A model generated the notes under the pieces. That model was not told the origin of the DNA, searched no databases, and saw only the letters and a list, made by a program, of their open reading frames with translations. 64,000 nucleotides of DNA from Dyadobacter sp. CECT 9275. GTDB taxonomy: Bacteria; Bacteroidota; Bacteroidia; Cytophagales; Spirosomataceae. Numbering within the stretch: position 1 is the first letter of the stretch; the number at the start of each line of letters is the position of its first letter. The stretch spans positions 3,682,001 to 3,746,000 of the forward strand of contig NZ_CAJRAF010000002.1 in NCBI RefSeq assembly GCF_907164905.1, read 5' to 3'. Position numbers and translations under genes: made by a program. Below, in pieces: positions 45,589 to 53,110 of this stretch.

Positions 45589-47646
45589 ATGAATAAGCGC
45601 AAACGAAAATATATAAAATATAAAAAGGAAAGAGTTATTCTTTCCGATGTACTTCCATTTGAAGTTCCTATCACTTTTTCGAATCGTCACTTATATGAAT
45701 ATATTACAAAAAATCAAATCGTATTTAATTCAATAGACAATAAAATCGCTTGCTTAAAGAATAATACCGATGTCACACAAGCTATTATTCGCTTAATATT
45801 CGGTATATCACATGAAAAACCGTTTATAGATGGTCAAGTGAATATCGAGAAGGCACATACGATTCCGTTCAGCTATAAAATTAGTCACAAAGAAAACGAC
45901 TATCGAGAGCTATGCATTGTACATCCAAAAAATCAATTAAAGATCATTGATTTCTATGAGAAATATAAGGAAATGATCCTATACTATTGTTCGCGCAGCG
46001 CATTTTCAATAAGGAAACCACATCGTGTCGCAAAGTATACATATTATGCGGACAGAATACATCTTCAAAAACTAGCTGACGCTAGTGACGGAATCATAGA
46101 TGAAAATGATAAAGAATATGAAAACCTTCGAACGTTTTTTGTATACAAAAAATATAGTAACATTCACAAATTTTATGAATCATATCAGTACCATCGTGCC
46201 GAGAAAAGGTTTAATCGTCTTTTAAAATTTGATATATCCAAATGTTTTGATAGCATATATTCTCATACAATATCATGGGCACTGATAGATAAAGAAACAA
46301 TTAAGCAAAATTTAGACTACAATAGGGGGTCATTTGGTTCTAAATTTGACTCGCTCATGCAGGAACTGAATTATAACGAAACTAACGGAATTGTTATAGG
46401 TCCTGAATTTTCAAGAATTTTCGCAGAGCTAATTCTGCAAAAAGTCGACACCAGTGTTGAACAAGAGTTAACAGAGAAGGGACTAAAATATAAGACAGAT
46501 TTTGAAATATTTCGTTATGTAGATGATTACTTCATCTTTTATAACGACGAGACCTGCTTGCAAGCGATTCTGTCGGCATTTAGATTGAGATTGAGAGAAT
46601 TTAAACTTTACTTCAATGATGCAAAAACGCAAATATTTGACAAGCCAATTATCACAGGGATCACAATCGCAAAACAAAAGATAAGTGAGCTGATGAATGA
46701 AAACTTCAAGTATACCCTACACGATGAATTTGAATCAGGTGCAAATGGTGAAATAAATGTGATTGGGCAAAAAGGAGCTATTCATATCAATTCGAATCGA
46801 ATAATTACGAAATTTAAAACGATAATATCTGAATCTAATGTAGAATACAAAGATATCTTAAATTATTCATTTGTAATTCTTGAGCGAAAATTAAAAATAC
46901 TACTTCGGCAGTATTTTAAAATCATTAAAGAGGCTAAAAGTGAACGCGAATTCATCCAGGCAATACTAGAGTTGCTCGATTTTATTTTCTTTCTATACGC
47001 AGTATCACCAAAAGTTAATACAACGCTACGGTTGTGCAGAATTCTAAGACTTGTAATTGAAGCCCTCAGCTTAAAAGACAAGTTTAAATCTGACATGAGA
47101 AATCTAGTGTTCAAAAAAGTATATGACAATATTTTCTTTATATTGCAAAAAAATCGTTCATCTCAGCATACGCAGGTTGAGACGCTGTATTTGCTGATTA
47201 CCATAGCTGAATTAGGAAATCAGTATTGGCTAAGCGAAGAGGTATTAGCCGAATACTTGGGTATACAAGCAGTTAATGGCAATTTTACGTCTCCAAACGA
47301 GCTGAATTATTTCGCAATAGTCGTTTCTCTATTCTACATGAAGTCCAAGGTTCGATATGACAAGCTACGAGCCTTTATAATTCAGCATGTTGAGAAAAAA
47401 TTTGAAAATACCAACTCCGAGATTAGGATGCAAAGGTCTGAATTTTCTCACTTACTTATGGATATTTTGGCTTATCCATATACCGATATTATGCTTACTA
47501 AAAGAAAGTTGTTAAACTTATACAAAATTTCGGATCAGACCTTACAGAACAAAATTATCGGCGAGAGAAGACACTGGTTTACAAATTGGTCGAACTTCAA
47601 GTTTGGCAAGGAGCTTGACTCACGACAAAGCCAAGAGGTCTACTAA
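45589..47646 (+). CDS. drt3b: Drt3b-type (UG8) antiviral reverse transcriptase
   Basis: 685 residues from ATG 45589, which overlaps the drt3a stop (ATGA); an in-frame GTG lies two codons earlier. The RT domain shows motif A LLKFDISKCFDSIYSHTISW (Asp215), GIVIGPEFSRIFAELILQKVD, and the catalytic FRYVDDYFIFYND (YVDD 310-313). A long alpha-helical C-terminal region follows (about 390-685). The basic N-terminus (MNKRKRKYIKYKKERVILSDVLPFEVP) and the pairing with a smaller UG3-like RT match Drt3b of two-RT DRT3 systems (family call from memory). Strongly AT-rich, unlike the flanking cargo. The gene is intact, although its partner is interrupted. Confidence 0.82.
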   Translation: MNKRKRKYIKYKKERVILSDVLPFEVPITFSNRHLYEYITKNQIVFNSIDNKIACLKNNTDVTQAIIRLIFGISHEKPFIDGQVNIEKAHTIPFSYKISHKENDYRELCIVHPKNQLKIIDFYEKYKEMILYYCSRSAFSIRKPHRVAKYTYYADRIHLQKLADASDGIIDENDKEYENLRTFFVYKKYSNIHKFYESYQYHRAEKRFNRLLKFDISKCFDSIYSHTISWALIDKETIKQNLDYNRGSFGSKFDSLMQELNYNETNGIVIGPEFSRIFAELILQKVDTSVEQELTEKGLKYKTDFEIFRYVDDYFIFYNDETCLQAILSAFRLRLREFKLYFNDAKTQIFDKPIITGITIAKQKISELMNENFKYTLHDEFESGANGEINVIGQKGAIHINSNRIITKFKTIISESNVEYKDILNYSFVILERKLKILLRQYFKIIKEAKSEREFIQAILELLDFIFFLYAVSPKVNTTLRLCRILRLVIEALSLKDKFKSDMRNLVFKKVYDNIFFILQKNRSSQHTQVETLYLLITIAELGNQYWLSEEVLAEYLGIQAVNGNFTSPNELNYFAIVVSLFYMKSKVRYDKLRAFIIQHVEKKFENTNSEIRMQRSEFSHLLMDILAYPYTDIMLTKRKLLNLYKISDQTLQNKIIGERRHWFTNWSNFKFGKELDSRQSQEVY

Positions 47647-47649
47647 AAT

Positions 47650-47763
47650 ACTGTTTCCGTCCACCGCTAACGCCTAAGGTGGCACACACACAAGCAGTGC
47701 TTGTCAATCCGATACAAGGATATGGTGAGCGACAAGAGCAGCAGGGACGGGCTGCTTTTTTTG
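47650..47763 (+). ncRNA. Candidate DRT3-associated structured RNA with a (CA)5 tract
   Basis: It begins just after the drt3b stop. The visible structure is: hairpin CCACC / GGTGG (47661-47682); single-stranded CACACACACA at 47683-47692; hairpin CAAG / CTTG (47691-47703, partly competing with the next helix); long-range helix CTTGTC (47700-47705) with GACAAG (47731-47736) enclosing hairpin ATCC / GGAT; and terminator stem AGCAGC / GCTGCT followed by six T. No ORF fits. DRT3 systems have an associated ncRNA, and an AC-repeat there is reported to template DNA synthesis (from memory). The position beside drt3b, the structure and the AC-repeat together support the call. The 5' end is uncertain. 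Confidence 0.65.
47737..47762 (+). terminator. Rho-independent terminator ending the DRT3 RNA
   Basis: Stem AGCAGC (47737-47742) / GCTGCT (47751-47756), loop AGGGACGG, then a run of six T. The GC-rich stem stands out in an AT-rich region. Confidence 0.8.
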
Positions 47764-47817
47764 TGAACTACGGTTACATTAAACGCTCCTAACAATATTT
47801 TCTGCGCCTAACTACTC

Positions 47818-48060
47818 GAATTATCTAGCAAAATGGGAATGTGAAATATTTTGCCGGGCCCAAACCAACAATTCTCCAGACCATAATGACATCCCCTTTT
47901 TGAAGCTCCGAAATCATTCTCAACATATTCCGGTCTCTGCATTGGAGTACCTGAAACCTTTTTCATGATAAATCTTCTCACAACCTCCTTTCTTGAGGGA
48001 GTCAAATTGTAGGTCTTGATTCTGTTCGGTCTTTGAAACCTGTATATATCCAATCACCAT
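47818..48060 (-). pseudogene. Frameshifted remnant of a serine resolvase
   Basis: From ATG at 48060 the minus strand reads MVIGYIQVSKTEQNQDLQFDSLKKGGCEKIYHEK, then changes frame to KVSGTPMQRPE, then changes frame again to MISELQKGDVIMVWRI. Placed end to end these follow the resolvase N-terminal domain, such as the intact copy at 62176 (LGYARVSTQEQNLDLQLDALKKEGCKQVF, DKVSG, RPGDTIVIWKLDRLG). At least two frame breaks are present and the HTH domain is missing. It marks a former Tn3-like or other recombinase-bearing element at the left side of the metal-resistance-like cargo. Confidence 0.75.
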
Positions 48061-48287
48061 CTCAAAGTACAGTTTAACATACCAGTTTGTAATAAGCAGT
48101 AATTTGTTTTGGTGTACCACTAAAATGAAATTCAAAAGCGGTGAAATCGGTCTTTTTGAGATCTAGAGGAGAAGGAAAATCAGTGGATCAGAGAGTACAT
48201 AAAAACCACCGTTTCTTTTTGCTTCAACCAGCATAAATATAATCTATGATCCGCCAATAATGCAGGGATGTTATCATTGGGAAAGTT

Positions 48288-48704
48288 TCACCTATCTGCA
48301 ATCAAATCGGTTACCAGCATAGGACAATTATAATCCGAGAAATTAGGAGTGCATTTTTGCAGGCATTTGTCTACACCATTAATCATGATTTTCTTAATTG
48401 CTTCCAAATCATTGATTTTCTGATCTATCAAAGAGACCTTTTCAAGGATCTTCTCAGAGACATTTCCACATGATGCCTGGTTATTCTCGATCATATCCAG
48501 GAATTCGGCTGCTTCATTCAGTGTAAAACCAAATCCTTTAATACGTTTGATCTGCAAAAGCCTTTGCAATGTACCTTGGGAGTACTCTTTATAATTATTA
48601 AAGCGACGTTCCTTACGACCCACTGCGATAAGCCCCTGTTTTTCGTAAAAACGGATGGTATCCCTGGATAACCCGGCTTGTTTTGATAATTCTCCGATCA
48701 GCAT
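48288..48704 (-). CDS. MerR-family metal-responsive transcriptional regulator
   Basis: 138 residues. The N-terminal winged HTH (MLIGELSKQAGLSRDTIRFYEKQGLI...RRFNNYKEYS) is followed by a dimerisation helix and Cys79, Cys114, Cys118 and Cys127 (ASCGN, KCLQKCTP, NCPML). Their spacing resembles the metal-binding cysteines of MerR/PbrR-type sensors (82, 117, 126 in MerR of mercury operons). Which metal is sensed is unknown, as no mercuric reductase or transporter is nearby. It is divergent from ynfA; the two operators at 48724-48757 and 51155-51188 are its likely targets. Confidence 0.9.
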   Translation of the reverse strand: MLIGELSKQAGLSRDTIRFYEKQGLIAVGRKERRFNNYKEYSQGTLQRLLQIKRIKGFGFTLNEAAEFLDMIENNQASCGNVSEKILEKVSLIDQKINDLEAIKKIMINGVDKCLQKCTPNFSDYNCPMLVTDLIADR

Positions 48705-48723
48705 AATATATTTGATTTGGTTA

Positions 48724-48757
48724 TTGACCGTGGACTATACTCCACTGTTTAGCTTTA
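48724..48757 (+). promoter_or_regulatory. MerR-type operator-promoter driving ynfA
   Basis: TTG (48724) lies 26 bp before TAGCTTTA (48750), matching the Bacteroidetes -33/-7 pattern. Between them is a dyad with arms ACCGTGGA / TCCACTGT around a 6-nt centre. A near-identical element occurs at 51155-51188 on the other strand. A dyad placed between the two promoter boxes is the form bound by MerR activators. Confidence 0.75.
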
Positions 48758-48780
48758 CAATTTAAACAACAACATTAAGA

Positions 48781-49110
48781 ATGGTCGTCATAAAATCTTT
48801 ACTTGTCTTCATTTTGGCCGGGCTTTGTGAAATTGGAGGGGGATACCTGGTTTGGTTGTGGCTCAAAGAGGATAAGCCGGTTTGGTATGGCATCGTGGGT
48901 GGGATCATCCTGGCTTTATACGGTGTGGTCGCTACGCTTCAACCAGCTGGCTTTGGCCGGGTTTATGCCACATATGGCGGTATCTTCATTGTGATGGCCC
49001 TGATCTGGGCTTGGCAGGTCGATGGGTTTAGGCCAGACAAATACGATCTGATTGGAGCTGCCATTGCCTTGGTTGGCGTTTGCATCATTTATTATGCACC
49101 CCGGCAGTAA
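48781..49110 (+). CDS. ynfA: YnfA/UPF0060 family small membrane protein
   Basis: 109 residues with four membrane helices: [63 protein letters not shown] and [19 protein letters not shown]. The [10 protein letters not shown] and GRVYATYGG motifs are characteristic of the YnfA family, whose members resemble SMR drug-efflux proteins but have no settled function. It follows the MerR operator-promoter by 24 bp and is thus a likely target of the regulator. Confidence 0.92.
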   Translation: MVVIKSLLVFILAGLCEIGGGYLVWLWLKEDKPVWYGIVGGIILALYGVVATLQPAGFGRVYATYGGIFIVMALIWAWQVDGFRPDKYDLIGAAIALVGVCIIYYAPRQ

Positions 49111-49125
49111 ATACAAAAACAAAGA

Positions 49126-49145
49126 GCGCCCCTAAATCGGGGCGC
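49126..49145. terminator. Bidirectional terminator between ynfA and the redoxin operon
   Basis: Stem GCGCCCC / GGGGCGC with loop TAAATC between the two convergent stops. A T-rich stretch follows on the minus-strand side (complement of AAAAACAAA), so it best serves the minus-strand operon. Confidence 0.7.
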
Positions 49146-49151
49146 ACTGGT

Positions 49152-49769
49152 TTATGCCTTCTTCCATTTAATTCCACAGCCAATCGCTTTTGCAGTCGGA
49201 ACAGCCACTGGCTGACCAGCTAGCAGTTCATTGACAGCATTTTGAACATATTTCTGGCTTGCCTGCCCTCCATCCTGGGCATTGTTATCAATCGCCCCAA
49301 TGTACTTGATAATAAAATCGCTTCCCTGACGCTGGACAACGAAAACGGTAGGGGTATGTGTAGCACCAAATGTTTTAGCTACCTGCTGGGTTTCATCAAT
49401 CAAATAAGGGAAACCGTACTTTTTATCAGCTGAACGCTTTTTCATAGCTTCATAGCTGTCACCGGGTGAAAGCTGACCGTCATTGGCATTGATGGCAATG
49501 ACCGGGTAGCCTTTGGAGGCAAACTGCTTATCCAAATCAATCACCCGCTGCTCATAAGCCTGGGCGACCGGGCAAGTATTGCAGGTAAAAACCAGTACAT
49601 ACCCTTTCGCGGTCTTATCAGAACCCAGTGAGATGGTCTTTTCATCCACATTTTTAAGAGAGAAATCCATAACCTTATCCCCTACCTGGTAACCAGGCTG
49701 TAAAACTAAAAAGGCGCTAACGGCCAAGAATGTCGCGGTCACCGTGCATAAAAAAAATGCTGTTTTCAT
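49152..49769 (-). CDS. Exported thioredoxin-fold redoxin (AhpC/TSA-like)
   Basis: 205 residues with an N-terminal membrane/signal segment. The domain starts GYQVGDKVMDFSLKNVDEKTISLGSDK and has a redox-active CNTCPVA motif (about residue 63), then VIAINANDGQLSPGDSYEAMKKRSADKKYGFPYLIDETQQVAKTFGATHTPTVFVV. This matches the redoxin family that reduces disulfides or peroxides outside the cytoplasm. It is 12 bp after the TlpA-like gene and the last gene of the MerR-linked minus-strand operon. Confidence 0.88.
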   Translation of the reverse strand: MKTAFFLCTVTATFLAVSAFLVLQPGYQVGDKVMDFSLKNVDEKTISLGSDKTAKGYVLVFTCNTCPVAQAYEQRVIDLDKQFASKGYPVIAINANDGQLSPGDSYEAMKKRSADKKYGFPYLIDETQQVAKTFGATHTPTVFVVQRQGSDFIIKYIGAIDNNAQDGGQASQKYVQNAVNELLAGQPVAVPTAKAIGCGIKWKKA

Positions 49770-49781
49770 GTCTTTCGTATT

Positions 49782-50276
49782 TTATTGAATAAATGGTTTT
49801 AGCTCAGCGGCAAGCTCAGCTACCGTAAAAGGCCTTTCAAAACCTTTACGTAATTTGTTTTTTTTATTGATAATCAAGGTAAACGGTAGTGCGCCAGACC
49901 AATCGGAAGATACTTTATCAATCCAGGCATTGTAGTCTGTCTCGTCCAGTAAAACGACCTGCGCGGATTTAATCCTTTTCCTTGCAATAAATAGTTCCAC
50001 TTTTTTTTCAAGCAAGGAAGCCGCATCCAGGCTTACCAGGATGACTTTCACTTTGCTGGCAGCATATTGGGTGCTGATCTTTTCGAAATGAGGTATCTCT
50101 GCAACGCACGGAGCGCACCAGGTTGCCCAGAAATTAACGATCAAGATTGAATCGTTTGGGGTTTCAAGAATTTGCTGTAAGTCCGGGTACTTGATGATCC
50201 GTATAGGCTGGCCGTAGCTGCTTTCCGCTATTAAAATCAGTAAAAGGAAAAACAGCCATCTATGATGTAAAGCCAT
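49782..50276 (-). CDS. TlpA/ResA-like thioredoxin
   Basis: 164 residues with signal peptide (LFFLLLILIAESSYGQ) and a thioredoxin fold: ILIVNFWATWCAPCVAEIPHFEKI contains the WCAPC active site at about residues 53-57, and ALPFTLIINKKNK carries the cis-proline region. It probably reduces periplasmic disulfides or metal-chaperone cysteines. The start at 50276 follows a hairpin in the 61-bp gap after the upstream gene. Confidence 0.9.
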   Translation of the reverse strand: MALHHRWLFFLLLILIAESSYGQPIRIIKYPDLQQILETPNDSILIVNFWATWCAPCVAEIPHFEKISTQYAASKVKVILVSLDAASLLEKKVELFIARKRIKSAQVVLLDETDYNAWIDKVSSDWSGALPFTLIINKKNKLRKGFERPFTVAELAAELKPFIQ

Positions 50277-50311
50277 AAACAGTATTTAGGATTACGTAAA
50301 AATATTTATAT

Positions 50312-50329
50312 GAGTCCCGCAAGGGGCTC
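50312..50329 (-). terminator. Hairpin within the redox operon (attenuator or processing site)
   Basis: Minus strand: stem GAGCCCC / GGGACTC with loop TTGC (one wobble), followed by an AT-rich stretch with a T-run. It lies between the Cys-rich gene and the TlpA gene and may reduce expression of the two redoxin genes, or end a first transcript. Confidence 0.5.
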
Positions 50330-50337
50330 ATAGCAGA

Positions 50338-50667
50338 TTATACCAACCGTGGTGGGTGCCAAAAGTCAAAATGAGGGGAATGGTAAAGCTTCTGGACTTT
50401 TGCAGAACATGCTGTAAAAGCGGTTAATTGTTGGTTAACCTGAATGTTGAATTCAGCAGCCAGTAAAGCTGCACAGGCAGAGCACCCAAAAAATGGGTTA
50501 GATAGCTCTTTGTCAGCCGTGTCTTTATTTGGGATTGATTTGGATTTCTTTTTACAGCACTGCATGCAGCTCTTTTTGGCAGGAGTATAGCCGCTACTTG
50601 CCCCTATCGCAGGTAAAAACGATAGCAGCAAAACATAGCAAGCCAAAACCAGAGCTGATATTTTCAT
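50338..50667 (-). CDS. Small exported cysteine-rich protein (HYC_CC_PP-like)
   Basis: 109 residues from ATG 50667, with signal peptide (VLACYVLLLSFLPAIGASS); the frame upstream to 50781 overlaps the previous gene and is rejected. The mature part has CMQCCKKK, FFGCSACAALL and TACSAK, and ends FDFWHPPRLV. The CC pair and C-terminal PP resemble the Bacteroidetes HYC_CC_PP proteins found beside metal-transport genes, although the HYC element is not seen. A periplasmic metal-binding role is inferred. Confidence 0.65.
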   Translation of the reverse strand: MKISALVLACYVLLLSFLPAIGASSGYTPAKKSCMQCCKKKSKSIPNKDTADKELSNPFFGCSACAALLAAEFNIQVNQQLTAFTACSAKVQKLYHSPHFDFWHPPRLV

Positions 50668-50719
50668 AGTGTTGATTTTCAGAGAGCAAAGGTATGAAAT
50701 AATACTCCTTTTGAAATGC

Positions 50720-51142
50720 TCAACGGGGTTTGGGCAACTTGTCGAGTTCCATAACCAGGTACACCATTTCCTTTGTCTCAACTGAATTGCCCATCTTTAA
50801 GGAAACAGGCCCTTCGCCTGGCTGGTACGTCAATTGGAAATTCAGCCAGGGGCAACATAAACGCTCAAATTGGATGAAGTCGAACAAATCTTTGCTCAGG
50901 GTACTATCAGCATTATCGAAAACCAATTCGTAGCTGGTTGGTTCCTCGATAGTTTTATCTATCTTCTTAAATAGCGTTTGGTGCAACTGCTGCATACGCT
51001 TGATCTGGTCCTTATCTGTCAATTTACAGGCAAGTGCAATTTTCTCTTTCAGCTTTGCTGTATGCTCCATTTCCTTTACTGTTTGTCCCAGGCAGGCCAA
51101 GGTTATCAGCCAAAGAAGCCCACTTAACGGGATTGTTTTCAT
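50720..51142 (-). CDS. Exported protein with CCPW motif, MerR-regulon associated
   Basis: 140 residues from ATG 51142 with signal peptide (TIPLSGLLWLITLACLGQ). Most of the body is helical, and the conserved part FDFIQFERLCCPWLNFQLTYQPGEGPVSLKM resembles small proteins with a RLCCPFL motif that accompany MerR-type regulators; their function is unknown. It is the first gene of the operon, 12 bp after the -7 box of the operator-promoter at 51155-51188. The vicinal cysteines suggest soft-metal binding (inference). Confidence 0.65.
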   Translation of the reverse strand: MKTIPLSGLLWLITLACLGQTVKEMEHTAKLKEKIALACKLTDKDQIKRMQQLHQTLFKKIDKTIEEPTSYELVFDNADSTLSKDLFDFIQFERLCCPWLNFQLTYQPGEGPVSLKMGNSVETKEMVYLVMELDKLPKPR

Positions 51143-51154
51143 GACTTTTTTAAG

Positions 51155-51188
51155 CAAAGATAAACCGTGGAGTATAGTCCACGGTCAA
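51155..51188 (-). promoter_or_regulatory. MerR-type operator-promoter driving the redox/Cys-rich operon
   Basis: On the minus strand TTG (51188-51186) lies 26 bp before TATCTTTG (51162-51155), a perfect Bacteroidetes TAnnTTTG box. The spacer holds the dyad ACCGTGGA / TCCACGGT with a 6-nt centre (51164-51185). The spacer matches the element before ynfA at 20 of 22 positions. It should be activated by the MerR regulator at 48704. Confidence 0.85.
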
Positions 51189-51362
51189 GCAACGGAGCTA
51201 CTAATTTTAAATGATTTATTAATTGCGAATTACAAACGAATTCATAATGAGGCACATAAGGCCGTTTGGACTTATCATTTACAATGTCAATTCAAGCTAA
51301 GGGCCTTGGATCAAATCAATAGTGCTAAGATATCGCTTAAATTGCGCGGCAAAGTCATATAT

Positions 51363-52166
51363 ATGAAAATAATAAGGACACTTCCCCTGATTGCATCATT
51401 GCTAGTTTGCTCAATAGCATTTGCCCACGAATTCTGGCTTGAACCCGTAAAGTTTTGGCTCAAAATAAATGAAAAAGTACGCATTGACTTGATGGTCGGT
51501 GAAGACTATCAGGGGCAACATACTAATGGGCACAAATACAAAATTTCAAAATTAGACCATTACTCAAATGGTGAAAAACAGGATATTCGCACCAAAGTTT
51601 ACGGTGATAGCCTTAGTAGTATTGAAATATCTTTTCAGCAAGAAGGCAGCCAACTAGTCGCTTTTAACAATACCAACAAGTTTATTCAGCTAGAAGCCAG
51701 CAAGTTCAATGAATATCTTCGGACGGAGGGCCTGGACAATGTTGCAAAGCTTCGGCAGGACAAGAACGATACCTTGCAGCCGGGAAGGGAACTGTATCAA
51801 CGCTGCGTCAAAACGTTGGTACAGGTAGGTAATAAATTAGACGGTTCTTACGCAGTCAATACAGGAATGAAACTGGAAATCATACCTAAAAAAAAACCCT
51901 ACGCACAAAAATCAAAAGCTCCAATCACTTTCAAGATCCTCTTTGACAATAAGCCTTTGAACAACGCATTAGTACTTGCCTGGCATATGGTCGACGGCAA
52001 AACAACGCATGAAAAACTCCGAAGCGACAAAGCCGGACTGGTTTCTTTTCCCATTGATCAAACCGGTAAATGGATGATAAGCACCGTACACATGATCGCA
52101 AGTGGCAAAAATAAAGAAGCCGACTGGCAAAGCTATTGGGGAAGTTATACTTTTGGGTTCTACTGA
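51363..52166 (+). CDS. DUF4198 periplasmic protein
   Basis: 267 residues from ATG 51363, which starts a signal peptide (IIRTLPLIASLLVCSIAFAHEFWLEP); the longer frame from 51000 overlaps the divergent operator and is rejected. The mature start HEFWLEPVKFWLKINEKVRIDLMVGEDY, and later SKAPITFKILFDNKPLNNALVLAW...LRSDKAGLVSFPIDQTGKWMISTVHM, fit the DUF4198 family, often near nickel/cobalt or copper genes and thought to assist metal handling. The gene lies beyond the MerR operon but does not carry that operator. Confidence 0.85.
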   Translation: MKIIRTLPLIASLLVCSIAFAHEFWLEPVKFWLKINEKVRIDLMVGEDYQGQHTNGHKYKISKLDHYSNGEKQDIRTKVYGDSLSSIEISFQQEGSQLVAFNNTNKFIQLEASKFNEYLRTEGLDNVAKLRQDKNDTLQPGRELYQRCVKTLVQVGNKLDGSYAVNTGMKLEIIPKKKPYAQKSKAPITFKILFDNKPLNNALVLAWHMVDGKTTHEKLRSDKAGLVSFPIDQTGKWMISTVHMIASGKNKEADWQSYWGSYTFGFY

Positions 52167-52435
52167 TCAGTGAGTTGTATTCAGTACTGTTCACTAAACC
52201 TTAAAGCTTACAAGTATCCTTTCGACAACCGGATCAAAGGTTTATAACGCTGCCCCGGCAATCCAATAGAAAGGTGCGTGCTGACTAGATAGGTTTGTCG
52301 CAGACTATTTTACCCCGACAATCTACAATGGATTAAAAGATGTAATCTATCACTTTTGATAACAACTATTAGTCAGCATCAGCAGTCAAGATTCTCTTCT
52401 AAAAGAATTCCAAATCATAGCGGTAAATTTCCGAA

Positions 52436-53110
52436 ATGAAAATCCTGATCATAGAAGATGAACCCGAACTTGCTGCCGACATTGGAGCCTACCTATCGGC
52501 GCAGGATTACCTGTGCGAATATGCCGGCACATGGGCGCTGGCAAGGGAAAAGGTCGAGCTATACCGCTATGAATGTATCCTCTTAGACTTAATGCTGCCT
52601 GGCGGCGACGGGCTGGATATTCTTGACATCCTTAAAGAACAAGGTCAGCAGGACGGGGTAATTATTATTTCAGCCAAGAACGACTACGAAAACAAAATCA
52701 GAGGCCTTCATGCAGGCGCGGACGATTATCTGGCTAAGCCCTTCCATTTACCTGAACTGGCAGCGCGCATTTACTCAGTCATCCGGCGCAGGAGCTTTGC
52801 CAACCAAAACAATGTTGTGCAAAACGAGCTGAAAGTAGATTTGTCATCAAGGGTTGTGACTGTCAATGGAGCGGTAGTTTCATTAACCCGCAAGGAGCTG
52901 GATCTGCTATTGTATTTTATCAGCAATAAAAACCGTGTGATCGGCAAAAGCGCATTGGCTGAGCATTTGTCTGGCGACATTGCCGATATGTTTGATAACC
53001 ATGATTTTGTTTACGCGCATGTAAAAAACCTTAAAAAGAAATTGACCGAAGCTGGTTACGGTAATTATCTCAAAACGATTTACGCGACTGGCTACAAATG
53101 GGAAGGATGA
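52436..53110 (+). CDS. OmpR/CusR-type response regulator
   Basis: 224 residues. Receiver domain with DE pair (IIEDEPEL), Asp51 phosphorylation site (CILLDLMLPGGDG), Thr/Ser site (IIISAKND) and Lys (DDYLAKPFHLPEL). A winged-helix domain follows from about residue 128 (KVDLSSRVVTVNGAVVSLTRKELDLLLYF...VYAHVKNLKKKL). Its stop overlaps the kinase start (ATGA). A close paralogue is at 62847. Confidence 0.95.
   Translation: MKILIIEDEPELAADIGAYLSAQDYLCEYAGTWALAREKVELYRYECILLDLMLPGGDGLDILDILKEQGQQDGVIIISAKNDYENKIRGLHAGADDYLAKPFHLPELAARIYSVIRRRSFANQNNVVQNELKVDLSSRVVTVNGAVVSLTRKELDLLLYFISNKNRVIGKSALAEHLSGDIADMFDNHDFVYAHVKNLKKKLTEAGYGNYLKTIYATGYKWEG

Larger units (their letters stand above)
41862..45592 (+). 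pseudogene. drt3a: Drt3a-type (UG3) antiviral reverse transcriptase split by IS66
   Basis: The 5' part (41862-42693, 277 codons) reads MLDQSFSPENFQKIIDLENRKGN..., with RT motif A in ILKTDIKGFYENI (Asp169), GVPRGIGISPYLVELYM, and the catalytic YVDD at residues 251-254. The 3' part (45048-45592) supplies the thumb region (FDYLGYKFSF...ILSSYSFVAGFSPHSV). Deleting the IS66 element and one copy of its GGTGATAC duplication joins the parts in frame (K-V-I-L-T-E-A-S) to give 458 residues. The start and the pairing with a larger YVDD protein match the UG3/Drt3a family of DRT3 defence systems (family call from memory). As found, the protein is cut after the palm, so activity is doubtful. Its stop overlaps the drt3b start (ATGA). 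Confidence 0.78.

Noticed and set aside
50291..50300. ATTACGTAAA resembling the TTTACGTAAA operators at 17.6 kb
   Set aside because: Imperfect palindrome, single copy, no linked HTH gene; probably chance in AT-rich DNA.
50668..50781. Upstream extension of the Cys-rich gene at 50338
   Set aside because: It overlaps the CCPW gene, and the ATG at 50667 begins a proper signal peptide.
51000..51362. Upstream extension of the DUF4198 gene
   Set aside because: It runs through the divergent operator-promoter and antisense to the CCPW gene; the signal peptide begins at 51363.
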